A stretch of 64,000 bases of DNA from Shimia thalassica (GCF_001458215.1 NZ_CYTW01000001.1:434001-498000); one strand, 5' to 3'; counted from the first letter of the stretch, positions 33,214 through 43,213 are shown. The notes: generated from the sequence alone by a model not told the origin. Translations and numbers: made by a program.

Positions 33214-35064
33214 ATGCCTGATCTTCGTTCCAAAACCTCTACGTTTGGCCGCCGTATGGCCGCTGCCCGCTCGCTTTGGCGCGCAACCGGCATGCAAGAC
33301 GGTGATTTTGGGAAACCGATTGTCGCTGTGGTGAACTCTTTTACCCAATTCGTCCCTGGTCACGTGCACCTGAAAGACATGGGTGGGCTGGTCGCCGCCG
33401 AGATCGAAAAGGCCGGTGGTGTTGCCAAAGAGATGAACACGATTGCCGTAGATGACGGTATCGCGATGGGCCACGATGGCATGCTGTACTCTTTGCCGTC
33501 TCGCGAAGTGATCGCAGACAGTGTCGAGTATATGGCGAATGCGCACTGCGCCGACGCACTGGTGTGTATTTCGAACTGTGACAAGATCACGCCCGGCATG
33601 CTGATGGCCGCGATGCGTTTGAACATTCCTGCAATCTTTGTGTCTGGCGGACCGATGGAGGCAGGCAAGGTTCTGCTTCAGGACGGAGAGCACAAGGCCG
33701 ATCTGGTGACCGCCATTGTGGGCGCGACCGATCAGGACCGCTCGCAAGAAGATGTCGACAAACTGGAACGTTCGGCTTGCCCGACCTGCGGGTCCTGCTC
33801 GGGCATGTTCACGGCCAACTCGATGAACTGTCTGGCCGAAGCGCTGGGCCTTGCCCTGCCGGGCAATGGATCGCTTCTCGCGACGCACTCGAAACGCAAA
33901 GGTCTGTTTGAAGAAGCCGGCCACAAGATCGTCGAGCTGTGCGAACGCTGGTACAAAGAAGGTGACGAAACGGCTCTGCCACGCGGCATTGCGACGTTTG
34001 AAGCGTTTGAAAACGCGATGGCGCTGGACATTGCCATGGGCGGATCGACCAACACGGTTCTGCACCTTCTGGCGATCGCGCACGAAGGCAACGTCGACTT
34101 TACCATGGCCGACATGGACCGGATGAGCCGCCAGATTCCGCACCTTTGCAAAGTGGCGCCTTCGACCCCGAAATACCACATGGAAGACGTGCACCGTGCA
34201 GGCGGGATCGCGCGTATTCTTGGTGAGCTGGACCGTGAAGGAAAGATTCACCGTGACTGTGCCACAGTGCACGAGAAAAACGTCGGTGCATTCATTGATA
34301 AATGGGACGTGCGCCGCGACACCGCTGGCAACGAGGCCCGTGATCTGTTCATCGCGGCCCCCGGTGGTGTGCGCACCACGCAGGCGTTCAGCCAGTCGCG
34401 GATGTATACCGAACTGGATCTGGATATCGAAGACGGCTGCGTCCGCGATTTCGAAAACGCTTATAGTGAAGAAGGCGGTCTTTGCGTGTTATTCGGCAAC
34501 CTTGCAGAGCAGGGCTGTATCCTGAAAACCGCTGGCGTCATCAAAGAGATGTATGAATTCGAAGGCACGGCTGTTGTGTTTGAATCGCAAGACGACGCGG
34601 TGTCGGGCATTCTGGGCGGCAAGGTCAAGCCGGGTTCGGTTGTCGTGATCCGTTATGAAGGCCCCAAAGGTGGACCGGGCATGCAGGAAATGCTGTATCC
34701 AACGGCGTATCTCAAATCGATGAAACTTGACACGACCTGCGCCTTGGTCACGGATGGTCGCTTCTCCGGTGGTACCGCGGGTCTTTCTATCGGACACGCT
34801 TCGCCAGAAGCCGCCGAGAAGGGCGTCATTGCGTTGGTTGAAGATGGCGACAAGATCACCATTTCGGTGCCCGAGCGGTCGATCCAGTTGAATGTTTCGG
34901 AAGACGTGCTTGATGCGCGCCGCGCGGCACACCCGCAAGCCGACAAAACATCGTGGAAAGCGGTCGGGCGTCCTCGCGCCGTTTCCACAGCGCTCAAAGC
35001 CTACGCCGCACACGTTGCCAATGCGTCTTTGGGTGCGGTTCGGATCGTTGAAGAAGACGACTAA
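33214..35064 (+). CDS. ilvD: Dihydroxy-acid dehydratase
   Basis: Iron-sulfur enzyme of branched-chain amino acid and pantothenate precursor synthesis, turning 2,3-dihydroxy-3-methylbutanoate into 2-oxoisovalerate. The 616 residues are the expected length. Cluster and active-site segments are [37 protein letters not shown] and, near the C-terminus, [21 protein letters not shown] clear AAGGAGAG site precedes ATG 33214. The 282-nt upstream gap probably holds divergent promoters. Confidence 0.97.
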   Translation: MPDLRSKTSTFGRRMAAARSLWRATGMQDGDFGKPIVAVVNSFTQFVPGHVHLKDMGGLVAAEIEKAGGVAKEMNTIAVDDGIAMGHDGMLYSLPSREVIADSVEYMANAHCADALVCISNCDKITPGMLMAAMRLNIPAIFVSGGPMEAGKVLLQDGEHKADLVTAIVGATDQDRSQEDVDKLERSACPTCGSCSGMFTANSMNCLAEALGLALPGNGSLLATHSKRKGLFEEAGHKIVELCERWYKEGDETALPRGIATFEAFENAMALDIAMGGSTNTVLHLLAIAHEGNVDFTMADMDRMSRQIPHLCKVAPSTPKYHMEDVHRAGGIARILGELDREGKIHRDCATVHEKNVGAFIDKWDVRRDTAGNEARDLFIAAPGGVRTTQAFSQSRMYTELDLDIEDGCVRDFENAYSEEGGLCVLFGNLAEQGCILKTAGVIKEMYEFEGTAVVFESQDDAVSGILGGKVKPGSVVVIRYEGPKGGPGMQEMLYPTAYLKSMKLDTTCALVTDGRFSGGTAGLSIGHASPEAAEKGVIALVEDGDKITISVPERSIQLNVSEDVLDARRAAHPQADKTSWKAVGRPRAVSTALKAYAAHVANASLGAVRIVEEDD

Positions 35065-35084
35065 GCCTGCTTAAAAATCTCATG

Positions 35085-35114
35085 AAGCGGGGTCGTCATT
35101 ACGGCCCCGTTTTG
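35085..35114 (+). terminator. Terminator after ilvD
   Basis: Stem AAGCGGGGTCGT / ACGGCCCCGTTTT (one G-T pair/mismatch) with loop CATT and a T run, 20 nt after the ilvD stop. Confidence 0.75.
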
Positions 35115-35130
35115 CATTCTGGCCCAAGCC

Positions 35131-36309
35131 TCAAAGAGAAATCGGGCGGAACGCCGCGCTAAGACCCATGCCGCCGCCGATCCCGATCATGGCCATGGCA
35201 AGGGCGTTGTCCGGTGCGGGGTGCCGCACCAATTGTGAAAAAAGCCGCGTCACAAGGATGGCCCCCGATGCGCCAAAGGGATGCCCCAGTGCGATAGCGC
35301 CGCCCTGCGGATTGGGCAGGGTCTGTGGCAAACCCAGCTGATCCAGACAGGCAAGCACCTGCGCGGCAAAGGCCTCGTTGAATTCCAGATGAGTCAGGTT
35401 GGGCAGCGCCAAATCCGGATGACGCGCCATCAATTTTCGGGTCGAGGCCACGGGGCCCAGACCAAGGATATTTGGATCAACACCCGCGGCGGCTGCGTCC
35501 ACAAAAGCAAGGGCTTTCGAATGGCCAAGCTTTTTTGCGTGCGCCATGGAGGTGACCACCACCGCGGCGGCGCCATCATTCAAAGGGCATGCGTTTGCAA
35601 CCGTGACTGTTCCGGTTTTTGAAAAGGCAGGCCGCAATTTGGCAAGACGTTCCGGCGTCAAACCTTCTCGGGGGCATTGGTCTGTCATCTCATCCTGTAC
35701 CGCCGCGATCTCGTCTTGAAAGACCCCCTCTGATTGTGCGGTTAGGGAGCGCGCGTGCGATTGCAGCGCAAAAGCATCCTGACGGTCACGCGAGACCCCA
35801 AACCTGTCGGCAACCGTATCTGCGGCCTCTCCCATTTCCGGGTCCCCGATGTTTTCCGGAGAAAACCGTGCGCGCGTATAATAATGTGGGTCGCCACCTG
35901 TGCGCGACGGAAGGGCCCGCAAGGGTTTGCGGCTTTGGCTTTCGACGCCTCCGGCCATGATTGTTTGACCTGCACCCGCCTGCACCAACCGGCATGCCTG
36001 TATGACCGCTTCAAGACCTGATCCGCATTGCCGGTCGACCGTAACACCGGACACCGAGACATCCCCCCACGCCGTCAACGCCGATAGCCTTGCGATATTG
36101 CCGCCGGGGCCTGCGGCGTTTCCGAGGATAACATCATCCAGCTGGCTTGGCTCAAGCTGCGCGTCCGTCACGGCCGCCTGCATCACCGGAGCAGCCAGAT
36201 CCTGAACATCCAAATCGCGAAACATGCCACCAGCGCGCCCGATGGCGCTGCGTCGGGCCGCGATGATTACGGGTTGGAGGTCAGGGGCCAAGAGGCGCAA
36301 GTTTGTCAT
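35131..36309 (-). CDS. Thiolase-family protein lacking the second active-site cysteine
   Basis: A 392-residue thiolase. The acyl-accepting Cys95 (VDRQCGSGLEAV), FNEAFAAQV and the GHPFGASGAI motif are present. In the C-terminal motif, however, where active thiolases have C-I-G-G-G, this protein reads I-G-I-G-G-G, so the proton-abstracting Cys is Gly. It may be a degradative-only, altered or inactive thiolase. ATG 36309 is used; it lies 28 nt inside the end of the acyl-CoA ligase gene, so the two are coupled. Last gene of the bioMNY operon. Confidence 0.85.
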   Translation of the reverse strand: MTNLRLLAPDLQPVIIAARRSAIGRAGGMFRDLDVQDLAAPVMQAAVTDAQLEPSQLDDVILGNAAGPGGNIARLSALTAWGDVSVSGVTVDRQCGSGLEAVIQACRLVQAGAGQTIMAGGVESQSRKPLRALPSRTGGDPHYYTRARFSPENIGDPEMGEAADTVADRFGVSRDRQDAFALQSHARSLTAQSEGVFQDEIAAVQDEMTDQCPREGLTPERLAKLRPAFSKTGTVTVANACPLNDGAAAVVVTSMAHAKKLGHSKALAFVDAAAAGVDPNILGLGPVASTRKLMARHPDLALPNLTHLEFNEAFAAQVLACLDQLGLPQTLPNPQGGAIALGHPFGASGAILVTRLFSQLVRHPAPDNALAMAMIGIGGGMGLSAAFRPISL

Positions 36310-37786
36310 CCTTTGTTTCAAGCCACGCTTTCAATGTGGCGCGATCCGGTTTGCCGCTGCTGGTCAGAGGCCATGCCTGGACCTTAAAAAAACGGCGGGG
36401 CAGCTTATAGCGTGGCAGACGCAGGCGCAGCTGCGCGCGTACCTCTCCAAGCGGGGCATTCCCGCAAACGATAGCGTTGATTTCCTGCCCGCGCGACGGG
36501 TGGGTCAGGCCAATCACGACAGCTCCTTCAAGGCCGGGAATTTCCGAAAGGGCGGTCTCGACTTCTTGCGGATAAACGTTGTGCCCTGACGTGATGACCA
36601 TACCGCCTTCGCGCCCCAAAAGAGACAGGCTGCCATCATTGTTGAGGCGCCCCACATCCCCCACGGTGGCCCAAGGGCCTTCGCGGCGAAAACCGCTGTT
36701 ACGACCGCCCCAGAGATAGCCATCAATCGCAAGGTCGCCCCGCACGAAGATTGTACCATCTTCGCCTTGCGAAACTTCCTGACCGTCTTTGCGGATCGAC
36801 AAGGACACGTGCGGAAAGGGGCGTCCGACACTGTGCGCCGGAGCGGATGAACTGTTCGGGCCATGCGTGTTCAGGCTCACAAAGCCGAGCTCGGACGCAC
36901 CGTAGTATTCGTGAAGGCGGGCTTTGGGAAAGGTGGCGCGCGCCTTCTTCAGAAGGTTTGGGTCCAGCTTTGCACCTGCTGTTGTGATCTCGCGGATCTG
37001 GTCCTGAGGATCAGATTTGCACAGCGCGCCCAAAAGTGTGGGCACCGCAACGATACGCCGCGCGTTCGACATTGCCCTTTGTGCGGCAACGGGTTCGAAC
37101 TGGGTCAGACCAAAGAAGCTCGCGCCCAGGTCCAGTGTCTCGGCAAACGCATAAAGGGTGATGCCGTGCGCCAATGGGCCGGGGGCAAATGTGTGGCTGT
37201 TTTCGGTCAGCGCAAAGGCAATGCGGCTTGCATCCAGAGAGGCGCGCCATGAATGGCGGGCGCGTGCAAAGGCCTTGGGCTGTGACGTGGTGCCAGAGGT
37301 AAATCCAACAAGGAAGATATCGGTGCCCGCAGTCCAGGGAAGAGGAACGGGCGGCGCCAGAAATGATGCAAAATCCGGGGTGTCGACACGGATGACAGGA
37401 ATGCCCAACCGGCTTGCAGACTCGATCAGCGCCGTCTGGGTGGACAGGCAGAAAAGCGCATCTGGCGGCAGCTTCGCCAGTGTCTTTTGATGGAGCGAGT
37501 CCGGCCAGTGAGGGTCAAGCAGTTCAACCGCATGCGGGGTGGCAAGACAGGTGGCCAAAAGAAAGGCGGCAGAGGGATGGTTACCAGCGGCATAGGCAAA
37601 CAGACGCCCCGCATCGGGCAGGGTCAGGTCTGGTCGGGATCTTGCAGGCAGGGCGGCAAGGGCGGCGTTTAGACCCATGACCGTCTCATACAGTGCGCCA
37701 TAGGTCAGCGACGTGCCGGAAATGCACACCGCCAGCGTATCTGGACGCTGGCGGGCATAGGTTTCTATCGCGTTGCGTAAGGGCAA
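36281..37786 (-). CDS. AMP-dependent acyl-CoA synthetase/ligase
   Basis: A 501-residue ANL-superfamily enzyme. It has a P-loop VGFTSGTTSQPKAF, motif YYGASELGFVS, a DGxxxLLGREGG-type hinge (DGSLSLLGREGGMV) and the catalytic lysine region TSSGKPDRATLKAW. It activates a carboxylate as acyl-AMP and then as a CoA thioester. The start appears to be TTG 37786, supported by AAGGAG 5 nt upstream and a 9-nt gap from bioY. Its place in a biotin-transport operon suggests a fatty or dicarboxylic acid such as pimelate, but that is inference. Confidence 0.87.
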   Translation of the reverse strand: MPLRNAIETYARQRPDTLAVCISGTSLTYGALYETVMGLNAALAALPARSRPDLTLPDAGRLFAYAAGNHPSAAFLLATCLATPHAVELLDPHWPDSLHQKTLAKLPPDALFCLSTQTALIESASRLGIPVIRVDTPDFASFLAPPVPLPWTAGTDIFLVGFTSGTTSQPKAFARARHSWRASLDASRIAFALTENSHTFAPGPLAHGITLYAFAETLDLGASFFGLTQFEPVAAQRAMSNARRIVAVPTLLGALCKSDPQDQIREITTAGAKLDPNLLKKARATFPKARLHEYYGASELGFVSLNTHGPNSSSAPAHSVGRPFPHVSLSIRKDGQEVSQGEDGTIFVRGDLAIDGYLWGGRNSGFRREGPWATVGDVGRLNNDGSLSLLGREGGMVITSGHNVYPQEVETALSEIPGLEGAVVIGLTHPSRGQEINAIVCGNAPLGEVRAQLRLRLPRYKLPRRFFKVQAWPLTSSGKPDRATLKAWLETKDDKLAPLGP

Positions 37787-37795
37787 GCGGTCTCC

Positions 37796-38326
37796 TTAGA
37801 GAGTTGGAAAGGCGCGGCGCAGACCATGGGTCAATACAGCGGCAATTGCAACTTTGACCAGATCTCCGGGAATGAAGATCGAGTTGTTAATGAAGGCGAC
37901 CCCCAAAGGAATCTGTGATGCAAAAGCATACCAGAGAATGCCGAAGGTGTGCATCACGACGATCCCGCCAAATGCAATGAAGGCACCCAGCAGCCAAACA
38001 TTTGCGCCGGGTTTGCGACCGATCAGCCAGCCGATGATGAAGGAACACAAAGGCCATGCAAGAACATATCCCGCCCATGGACCAGCCAGTGCCGCGATAC
38101 CGCCCCGGCCCCCTGCCAGAAGCGGCAGTCCGATTGCAATCAGCGCGAGGAAAAGAACCATGGCCAGACCGCCGCGCTTGGCGCCTGCGATGCTACCGGC
38201 CAGCATGACGCCCAAAGACTGGGCTGTGATGTTGATGCCAAATCCGGTTGGAATTGGCGGGACAATGCCCAATGCGGCGGTGAGGGCCGCGAAGAGAGCG
38301 ATATAGACAATGCTCTTTGTGTCCAT
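37796..38326 (-). CDS. bioY: Biotin transporter S component BioY
   Basis: Membrane biotin-binding protein of 176 residues with about six helices. Family features are PTGFGINITAQSLGVMLAGS near the N-terminus and AALAGPWAGYVLAWPLCSFI, where alanine replaces one of the usual glycines. ATG 38326 has AAGGA 9 nt upstream. With the ATPase BioM and the transmembrane BioN it makes an ECF-type biotin uptake system. Confidence 0.92.
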   Translation of the reverse strand: MDTKSIVYIALFAALTAALGIVPPIPTGFGINITAQSLGVMLAGSIAGAKRGGLAMVLFLALIAIGLPLLAGGRGGIAALAGPWAGYVLAWPLCSFIIGWLIGRKPGANVWLLGAFIAFGGIVVMHTFGILWYAFASQIPLGVAFINNSIFIPGDLVKVAIAAVLTHGLRRAFPTL

Positions 38327-38434
38327 GGTGTTTGGTCCTTCTTTTTTCTGTTCCGGAACGGGTCCGGCGTTTGGCTGCCTCGTACGAAGGCGGGCCACGA
38401 CAAGACAAGTGCAGGTGCAGAAAAATGGGCGATT

Positions 38435-39031
38435 TTAGGGACGATATCCTCTGGATTCGATGGCATCAGAAATATCGTCCGCCATCTTCAACGTGCGGAT
38501 GGCGACGGGCATCGCCACGGCAATGACCGATCGTTCAAGTCCGCGCGTCTTCTGTGCCTCTCGCACGTCTTGCGTGACTTGGGCCAGAACGGGGATGAAA
38601 CGCAGCGCCAGAGAAATGGCCAGACCGACCTTGGCGGGATTGACGCCAATCGGCTTGAGAAAGCCCAGCCCCGTCGTGATCGTGTCGATCATATCGCTCG
38701 AACGGGTGGTCAGGGTGACAAGGCTTGCCAAAAGGATCAAAGCAGCCAAGCGCAACACCACGTAGGAGGCCTGCTCCAGCCCCGCAAGCCACCATTGAAG
38801 CGCAAAAAACACGGCGAAAATCCACAACAAGGGTCGCAATTGCTGCCAGGCTTGTTTGAACGAGAGTTGTGCAAGAGGGTACAGAAGCAGCACGGCCACC
38901 ATCGCGGCCAGTGTTACGGCAAGACTGTCGTTCAAAAACAGCAGTGTGGCAGCGACCATCAAGACCAGCATCTTGGGCGCGGGCGACATTTTGTGCAGGA
39001 ACGATTTTCCCGGAGAGTAGAGATCAAGCAT
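38435..39031 (-). CDS. bioN: Energy-coupling factor transmembrane protein BioN
   Basis: ECF T-component of 198 residues (CbiQ family). The coupling motif is in the C-terminal half: AQKTRGLERSVIAV, then DAIESRGYRP, with the two ARG-like signatures of T-components. It joins the S component BioY to the ATPase BioM. The start overlaps the bioM stop by 1 nt. Confidence 0.9.
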   Translation of the reverse strand: MLDLYSPGKSFLHKMSPAPKMLVLMVAATLLFLNDSLAVTLAAMVAVLLLYPLAQLSFKQAWQQLRPLLWIFAVFFALQWWLAGLEQASYVVLRLAALILLASLVTLTTRSSDMIDTITTGLGFLKPIGVNPAKVGLAISLALRFIPVLAQVTQDVREAQKTRGLERSVIAVAMPVAIRTLKMADDISDAIESRGYRP

Positions 39032-39705
39032 CAGGTCATCCGTTTGACATAGGCGGGCACCGCCACGGAAGGGATGTTGTCTTCGACCACGCGGCCTTCG
39101 TCAAAAACGATTACCCTGTCAAAGTCGTGCAACAGATCGAGGTCGTGGCTGATCAAAATGACTGTTTGCTCGAGGGCCATAATCGCTTCGGATACACGCC
39201 TCTTGTTGCGCAGGTCCAGCAGCGTGGTCGGCTCGTCCATGATGATATAGGACGGCTCCATCACCAGAACGCCTGAAATCGCCAAAAGCTGTTTCTGGCC
39301 ACCCGACAAAAGATGTGCGGGATGTTCGCGCAAATCACGCATGTCATAGCGCGTCAGGATTTCATCCGTCTTTTGTGCAATCTTTTCCTTCGAGAAGCCG
39401 AGATTTTTCATACCAAATGCGAGGTCTTCCTCGACCACGGGGAAAACGATCTGGTTGTCGGGGTTCTGGAACACAAACCCGACTTTCTGACGAATGTCTT
39501 TCCCGTGTGTTCTGGTGTTCAGCCCGTCTATTTCGACCTCCCCCTCGGTGGGGAGGACCAGACCGTTCAGCATGCGCGCAAAAGAGGATTTTCCTGAACC
39601 ATTGGCACCGATCACCGCAATCCGCCGCTCGGTCAGGGACAGGGAAACATCCCGCAAAACCGTGCGGTCCGCGTAGGAGAGCGAGACATTGTGAATATTG
39701 ATCAT
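39031..39705 (-). CDS. bioM: Biotin transporter ATP-binding protein BioM
   Basis: ABC ATPase of the ECF biotin transporter, 224 residues. Walker [17 protein letters not shown], the ECF-specific Q-loop [20 protein letters not shown], signature [16 protein letters not shown] and Walker [13 protein letters not shown] are present. First gene of the operon; I see no BioR-type TTATCTATAA box upstream. Confidence 0.91.
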   Translation of the reverse strand: MINIHNVSLSYADRTVLRDVSLSLTERRIAVIGANGSGKSSFARMLNGLVLPTEGEVEIDGLNTRTHGKDIRQKVGFVFQNPDNQIVFPVVEEDLAFGMKNLGFSKEKIAQKTDEILTRYDMRDLREHPAHLLSGGQKQLLAISGVLVMEPSYIIMDEPTTLLDLRNKRRVSEAIMALEQTVILISHDLDLLHDFDRVIVFDEGRVVEDNIPSVAVPAYVKRMT

Positions 39706-39770
39706 AGCGGCGCCTGTGTCTGTGGTTGGGCGCTATTACCGCAAATGTCGGAGGTGTTGAAGGTGCGGGA

Positions 39771-39804
39771 GCCTCCGGCGGGGATATTTGAGGCCAAGAG
39801 AAGC
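39771..39804 (+). repeat. Dispersed intergenic repeat, copy 2
   Basis: The first 19 nt (GCCTCCGGCGGGGATATTT) equal copy 1; overall 27 of 33 positions match. It lies between the bioM start and the end of the TRAP operon. Confidence 0.75.
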
Positions 39805-39806
39805 GA

Positions 39807-39830
39807 GGGGCCGCGCATTAAGGCGGCCCC
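39807..39830 (-). terminator. Hairpin after dctM
   Basis: GGGGCCGC / GCGGCCCC with an 8-nt loop, 6 nt beyond the dctM stop. No T run on the minus strand. Confidence 0.5.
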
Positions 39831-39835
39831 GTCCA

Positions 39836-41263
39836 TCAGGCAAGTGATGGCAACCAAAGCACGATCGATGGAAAGGCGACGAGCAAGGCGATTGTCACGG
39901 CGTCCGCGACAAAAAACGGAGTGACGCCTTTGAACACATCCTGCACCGTCAGGTCATCGCGGACCCCGGCCACTACAAAACAGTTGAGGCCAATCGGAGG
40001 GGTGATCAGACAGAATTCGGCCATTTTCACCACCAGAATGCCGAACCAGATCGCACACATCGGACCGGACATGCCAAACGAGCTTTCGGCGGCGGTGACG
40101 GCTTCACCTCCGTTCAGGGCCATAATCGCGGGATACACCACTGGCAAAGTCAGGAGCAGCATGCCGATTGCATCCATAAACATGCCCAGCACCGCATAGG
40201 CGAGGAGAATGCAGATCAGGATCAGCCAGGGCGACATCTCGAGAGATGTAATCCAGTCCGAGAAGGCGCCCGGCAAATCGGCAAACCCGAGAAAGCGGAC
40301 GTAAATCAAGACTCCCCAGATAATGGTGAAGATCATCACGGTCAGTTTGGCGGTTTCCAGAAGAGCCGACTTTAGTTCTGGCCAACGCATGCCGCGGAAC
40401 AAAGCCATCAGGAAAACGATAAAGGCGCCCACGGCCCCACCTTCAGTCGGAGTGCCCCACGCGTCGCCAAAGGGGTTGTAGACAAAGAAGATGATGATCA
40501 CGACCACAGCCACGATAGGCAGGGCAGGCGGCAGCGATTCAAACCGTTCACGCCATGTGAACCCGGTAACTGGCGGGCCGACGGATTTGAAGATCACGGC
40601 AATGCCCACAATCATGCCACCATAGATGATGGCAGAGAACGCGCCGGGAATGAAACCTGCGAGCAGCAGTTTACCTACGTCCTGTTCTACGATGATGGCA
40701 TAGATCACAAGGATCGCCGAGGGTGGGATGAGAGACGCCAATGTGCCGCCAGCAGCAACCACACCTGCGGCAAACTGTTTGTTATATCCCGCCTTGAGCA
40801 TCTCAGGGATGGCGATGCGGGCAAAGACCGCTGCGGTGGCGACAGAGGCGCCCGAAACGGCGGCAAAACCCGCAGTCGCAAAGATCGTCGAGACCGCAAG
40901 CCCGCCGGGCACCCAGGCGATCCAGCGTTTGGCGGCCTCGAACAGGGCAGTGGTCAACTTTGCGTAATAGGCCAGATAGCCGATCAGGATGAAGGTCGGG
41001 ATCAGCGAAAGAGCCTGGCTGGATACTTTGGAGTGGGGCACAGATCCGGCAATCGCGATTGACTTTCCAAGAGCGCCGTCCCAGATCTCGCGCCGTTCGT
41101 TCCAGTACAGGAATTTCTCTGGCGCGTAGCCCATTTTGGCCCAAAAGATCCAGATGATGCCGATAAAGCCGGCCAGCGCCGCGGCGAACGCCACGCGCAT
41201 GCCAAGCACGACCATGACAAGCATGCCTGAGGTGACCCAGAGGCCAATGGTAATGTTATCCAT
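39836..41263 (-). CDS. dctM: TRAP transporter large permease (DctM family)
   Basis: A 475-residue multi-helix permease using an ion gradient. DctM features are ALSLIPTFILIGYLAYYAKL, the repeated SLIPPSAILVIYAIIVEQDV and the C-terminal ITPPIGLNCFVVAGV. ATG 41263 is chosen over ATG 41269 because GGGAGG then sits at an ideal distance. It overlaps the end of dctQ by 8 nt. Confidence 0.92.
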   Translation of the reverse strand: MDNITIGLWVTSGMLVMVVLGMRVAFAAALAGFIGIIWIFWAKMGYAPEKFLYWNERREIWDGALGKSIAIAGSVPHSKVSSQALSLIPTFILIGYLAYYAKLTTALFEAAKRWIAWVPGGLAVSTIFATAGFAAVSGASVATAAVFARIAIPEMLKAGYNKQFAAGVVAAGGTLASLIPPSAILVIYAIIVEQDVGKLLLAGFIPGAFSAIIYGGMIVGIAVIFKSVGPPVTGFTWRERFESLPPALPIVAVVVIIIFFVYNPFGDAWGTPTEGGAVGAFIVFLMALFRGMRWPELKSALLETAKLTVMIFTIIWGVLIYVRFLGFADLPGAFSDWITSLEMSPWLILICILLAYAVLGMFMDAIGMLLLTLPVVYPAIMALNGGEAVTAAESSFGMSGPMCAIWFGILVVKMAEFCLITPPIGLNCFVVAGVRDDLTVQDVFKGVTPFFVADAVTIALLVAFPSIVLWLPSLA

Positions 41264-41891
41264 TGTCATGGCCTCCCAATTGGTCGGCTTCGGCCAGCGC
41301 CTGTTCTTCGATGGATTGCACCAACGGCACGGCAACCGGGCTTTCAAGCCCCAGAACAAGAGCGCGCCCATATCCCCAGACCTGAATCATAAGACGCAAA
41401 CACAGAACGGAGAAGGCAACCGGCACGATCAGTTTGGAAGGCCAGATGGGAATGCCGATATCGATCGAGCTGTCACGTGAACAGAGCGGGCGTGCGCAGT
41501 CAAAAGAGCGTTCGAAATGTGCCCAGCTTCCCATAACGAGCGCAATCATCAAGAGCAGGATCAGCACGACAGACAGGAGTTCCGCGGCCCAGAGCACACG
41601 GCCGCTGAGCTTGCCGATTACCATGTCCATCCGGATGTGAGAGCCGTCCCGCTGGACGTATGCAATCCCCATAAAGGCGATCAGGGGCATTAGGGCTTCG
41701 ATCCAGTCGACATACCCCGCCAGCGGTGACGCGAAAAACTTTCGCCCCCCCACGGAATAAGCGGCAAGAAACATGAGGCTGAAAACGGCAAGGCCGCTTA
41801 TCAACGCGAAAACCTGTTCAAGTTTGAGAAGTTGCCTGTCGAGACGGCTGAGTAGACTGCCATCCTCTAACACGGCGGAAGAACCAGCCAT
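41256..41891 (-). CDS. dctQ: TRAP transporter small permease (DctQ family)
   Basis: A 211-residue protein with four predicted helices. The family motif region is YVDWIEALMPLIAFMGIAYV followed by QRDGSHIRMDMV. There is an unusual insertion with several Cys (FDCARPLCSRDSS) between helices 3 and 4. It pairs with DctM as the membrane part of the transporter. Confidence 0.87.
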   Translation of the reverse strand: MAGSSAVLEDGSLLSRLDRQLLKLEQVFALISGLAVFSLMFLAAYSVGGRKFFASPLAGYVDWIEALMPLIAFMGIAYVQRDGSHIRMDMVIGKLSGRVLWAAELLSVVLILLLMIALVMGSWAHFERSFDCARPLCSRDSSIDIGIPIWPSKLIVPVAFSVLCLRLMIQVWGYGRALVLGLESPVAVPLVQSIEEQALAEADQLGGHDNG

Positions 41892-41918
41892 GTCCGCCCC
41901 CTTTGATTTTGATGCAAA

Positions 41919-41944
41919 GCGGCCCCGAAGGATATCGGAGCCGC
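41919..41944 (-). terminator. Intra-operonic hairpin between dctP and dctQ
   Basis: GCGGC-C-CCGA / TCGG-A-GCCGC (9 paired bases, one mismatch) with loop AGGATA, 19 nt after the dctP stop. It is likely to favour the binding protein over the permeases. Confidence 0.6.
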
Positions 41945-41962
41945 CAGAAGTGTCACTTTATA

Positions 41963-42976
41963 TCAGTTGCTTGCGCGATGATCGGCAAGGGTTTTGACAA
42001 CAAGCTCATAGAGTTCCTGACCGGGGAGCCCCTGGCCTTCCATATCCGCGATCCAGGCATCGCGAATCGGATCAGCAGCTTTGGCGCGGAATTCAGCGAG
42101 AACGGCTTCGTCGATTTCAACTTTGGCGACGTTTTTCTCGGCCAGAACGCTGTCCCACTTTTCAAGCAGGGTGGCATAGTTCGCCAGATAATGGTCAAGC
42201 GCTTCGTCAACAGAGCTGTCCAGAGCTTCGCGATGGGCGTCTGACAACATGTCATAGGCATCGATGTTGACCACAACGGGGCAGTTCACGGTGCCGGGAT
42301 TCAGGTTTGCAGTCCACCAGTCGGCCTGATTGATTGTGCCAAAGGCAAGGTGTGCGTGTTGGGCAAAGGCCACGGTGTCGACAACGCCGCTTTCCATTGC
42401 TTGATAGGCTTCGGTCGCTGTGACCGAGGTTGGCACGCCGCCAACTGCCTCAAACGCTTTGCCAAGACCGCCAGTCGCGCGCACCCGCATGCCTTCGAAT
42501 TCGGCCAGTGTGTCGCGAGGGTCGCCTGTGCCCACAAGGTTGTATTGTGGCATCGGGGACGTCATCAAAAGTTTGGCGTTCCACTGTTCCATTTCTTCGG
42601 CCGCTGCGGGGTGGGCATAGACGGCCTTGGATACGGCAACTTCTTCTTCGAGGTTGGAAACGCCAAGGAAAGGCAGTTCCAGAACGGTTACAACACGGTT
42701 TTTGTCACGGTGATAGCCTGCGCAGAACTGGGCCATTTCAAACGCGCCGATGGAGATGCCATCAAGGTTCTCGCGGTTTTTGGACAGACCGCCATAGCTG
42801 ACGTTCATGGTGAATTCGCCATTGGTTTTTGCGGATACCAACTCGGCAAGCTTTTCAACATGCTCTGTAAAGGCACGACGCTTGCCCCATACAGACACGT
42901 TCCATTCAGTAGCAGCGGCCTCGCTTGCGAACGCAACAGCAAGGGCAGCAACAGCAGTTTTACCTAAAAAATTCAT
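41963..42976 (-). CDS. dctP: TRAP transporter substrate-binding protein (DctP family)
   Basis: A 337-residue periplasmic receptor with signal peptide MNFLGKTAVAALAVAFASEA. It contains the DctP core segments GMRVRATGGLGKAFEAVGG (conserved Arg that binds a substrate carboxylate) and TATEAYQAMESGVVDTVAFA. The substrate is probably an organic acid but not defined. A GGAGG site precedes ATG 42976. First gene of the minus-strand operon. Confidence 0.92.
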   Translation of the reverse strand: MNFLGKTAVAALAVAFASEAAATEWNVSVWGKRRAFTEHVEKLAELVSAKTNGEFTMNVSYGGLSKNRENLDGISIGAFEMAQFCAGYHRDKNRVVTVLELPFLGVSNLEEEVAVSKAVYAHPAAAEEMEQWNAKLLMTSPMPQYNLVGTGDPRDTLAEFEGMRVRATGGLGKAFEAVGGVPTSVTATEAYQAMESGVVDTVAFAQHAHLAFGTINQADWWTANLNPGTVNCPVVVNIDAYDMLSDAHREALDSSVDEALDHYLANYATLLEKWDSVLAEKNVAKVEIDEAVLAEFRAKAADPIRDAWIADMEGQGLPGQELYELVVKTLADHRASN

Positions 42977-43138
42977 GATACTTTTTTCCTCCCAAAAGCA
43001 CGTCTATTTTTTTTGTGCTTCGCGCAGCCTAGCCGAGCAAAATACGCATGGGTAGCCCGTTTTTTCGAAGACATATTTCGGGCTATGCGATCAGGAAGAA
43101 GGAAGGGGGCAATTCATATGTTGCCGTAAAATGAAGAG

Positions 43139-43166
43139 GCCCCGCTCAAAAGGGCGGGGCTTTTCG
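43139..43166. terminator. Bidirectional terminator between DUF1127 gene and dctP region
   Basis: GCCCCGC / GCGGGGC with an 8-nt loop; CTTTTC on the plus side and CTCTTCATTTT on the minus side. Ends the DUF1127 transcript. Confidence 0.75.
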
Positions 43167-43213
43167 GGCATCCTCACGTTGTAAGGATGCGTTCGCGCGT
43201 TTTTATTCTCGGA

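Noticed and set aside
33199-34272. 357-codon ORF on the minus strand inside ilvD
   Set aside because: Antisense shadow; ilvD is certain and its motifs cover the region.
39706-39835. BioR box before bioM
   Set aside because: No TTATCTATAA-like sequence found in the gap.
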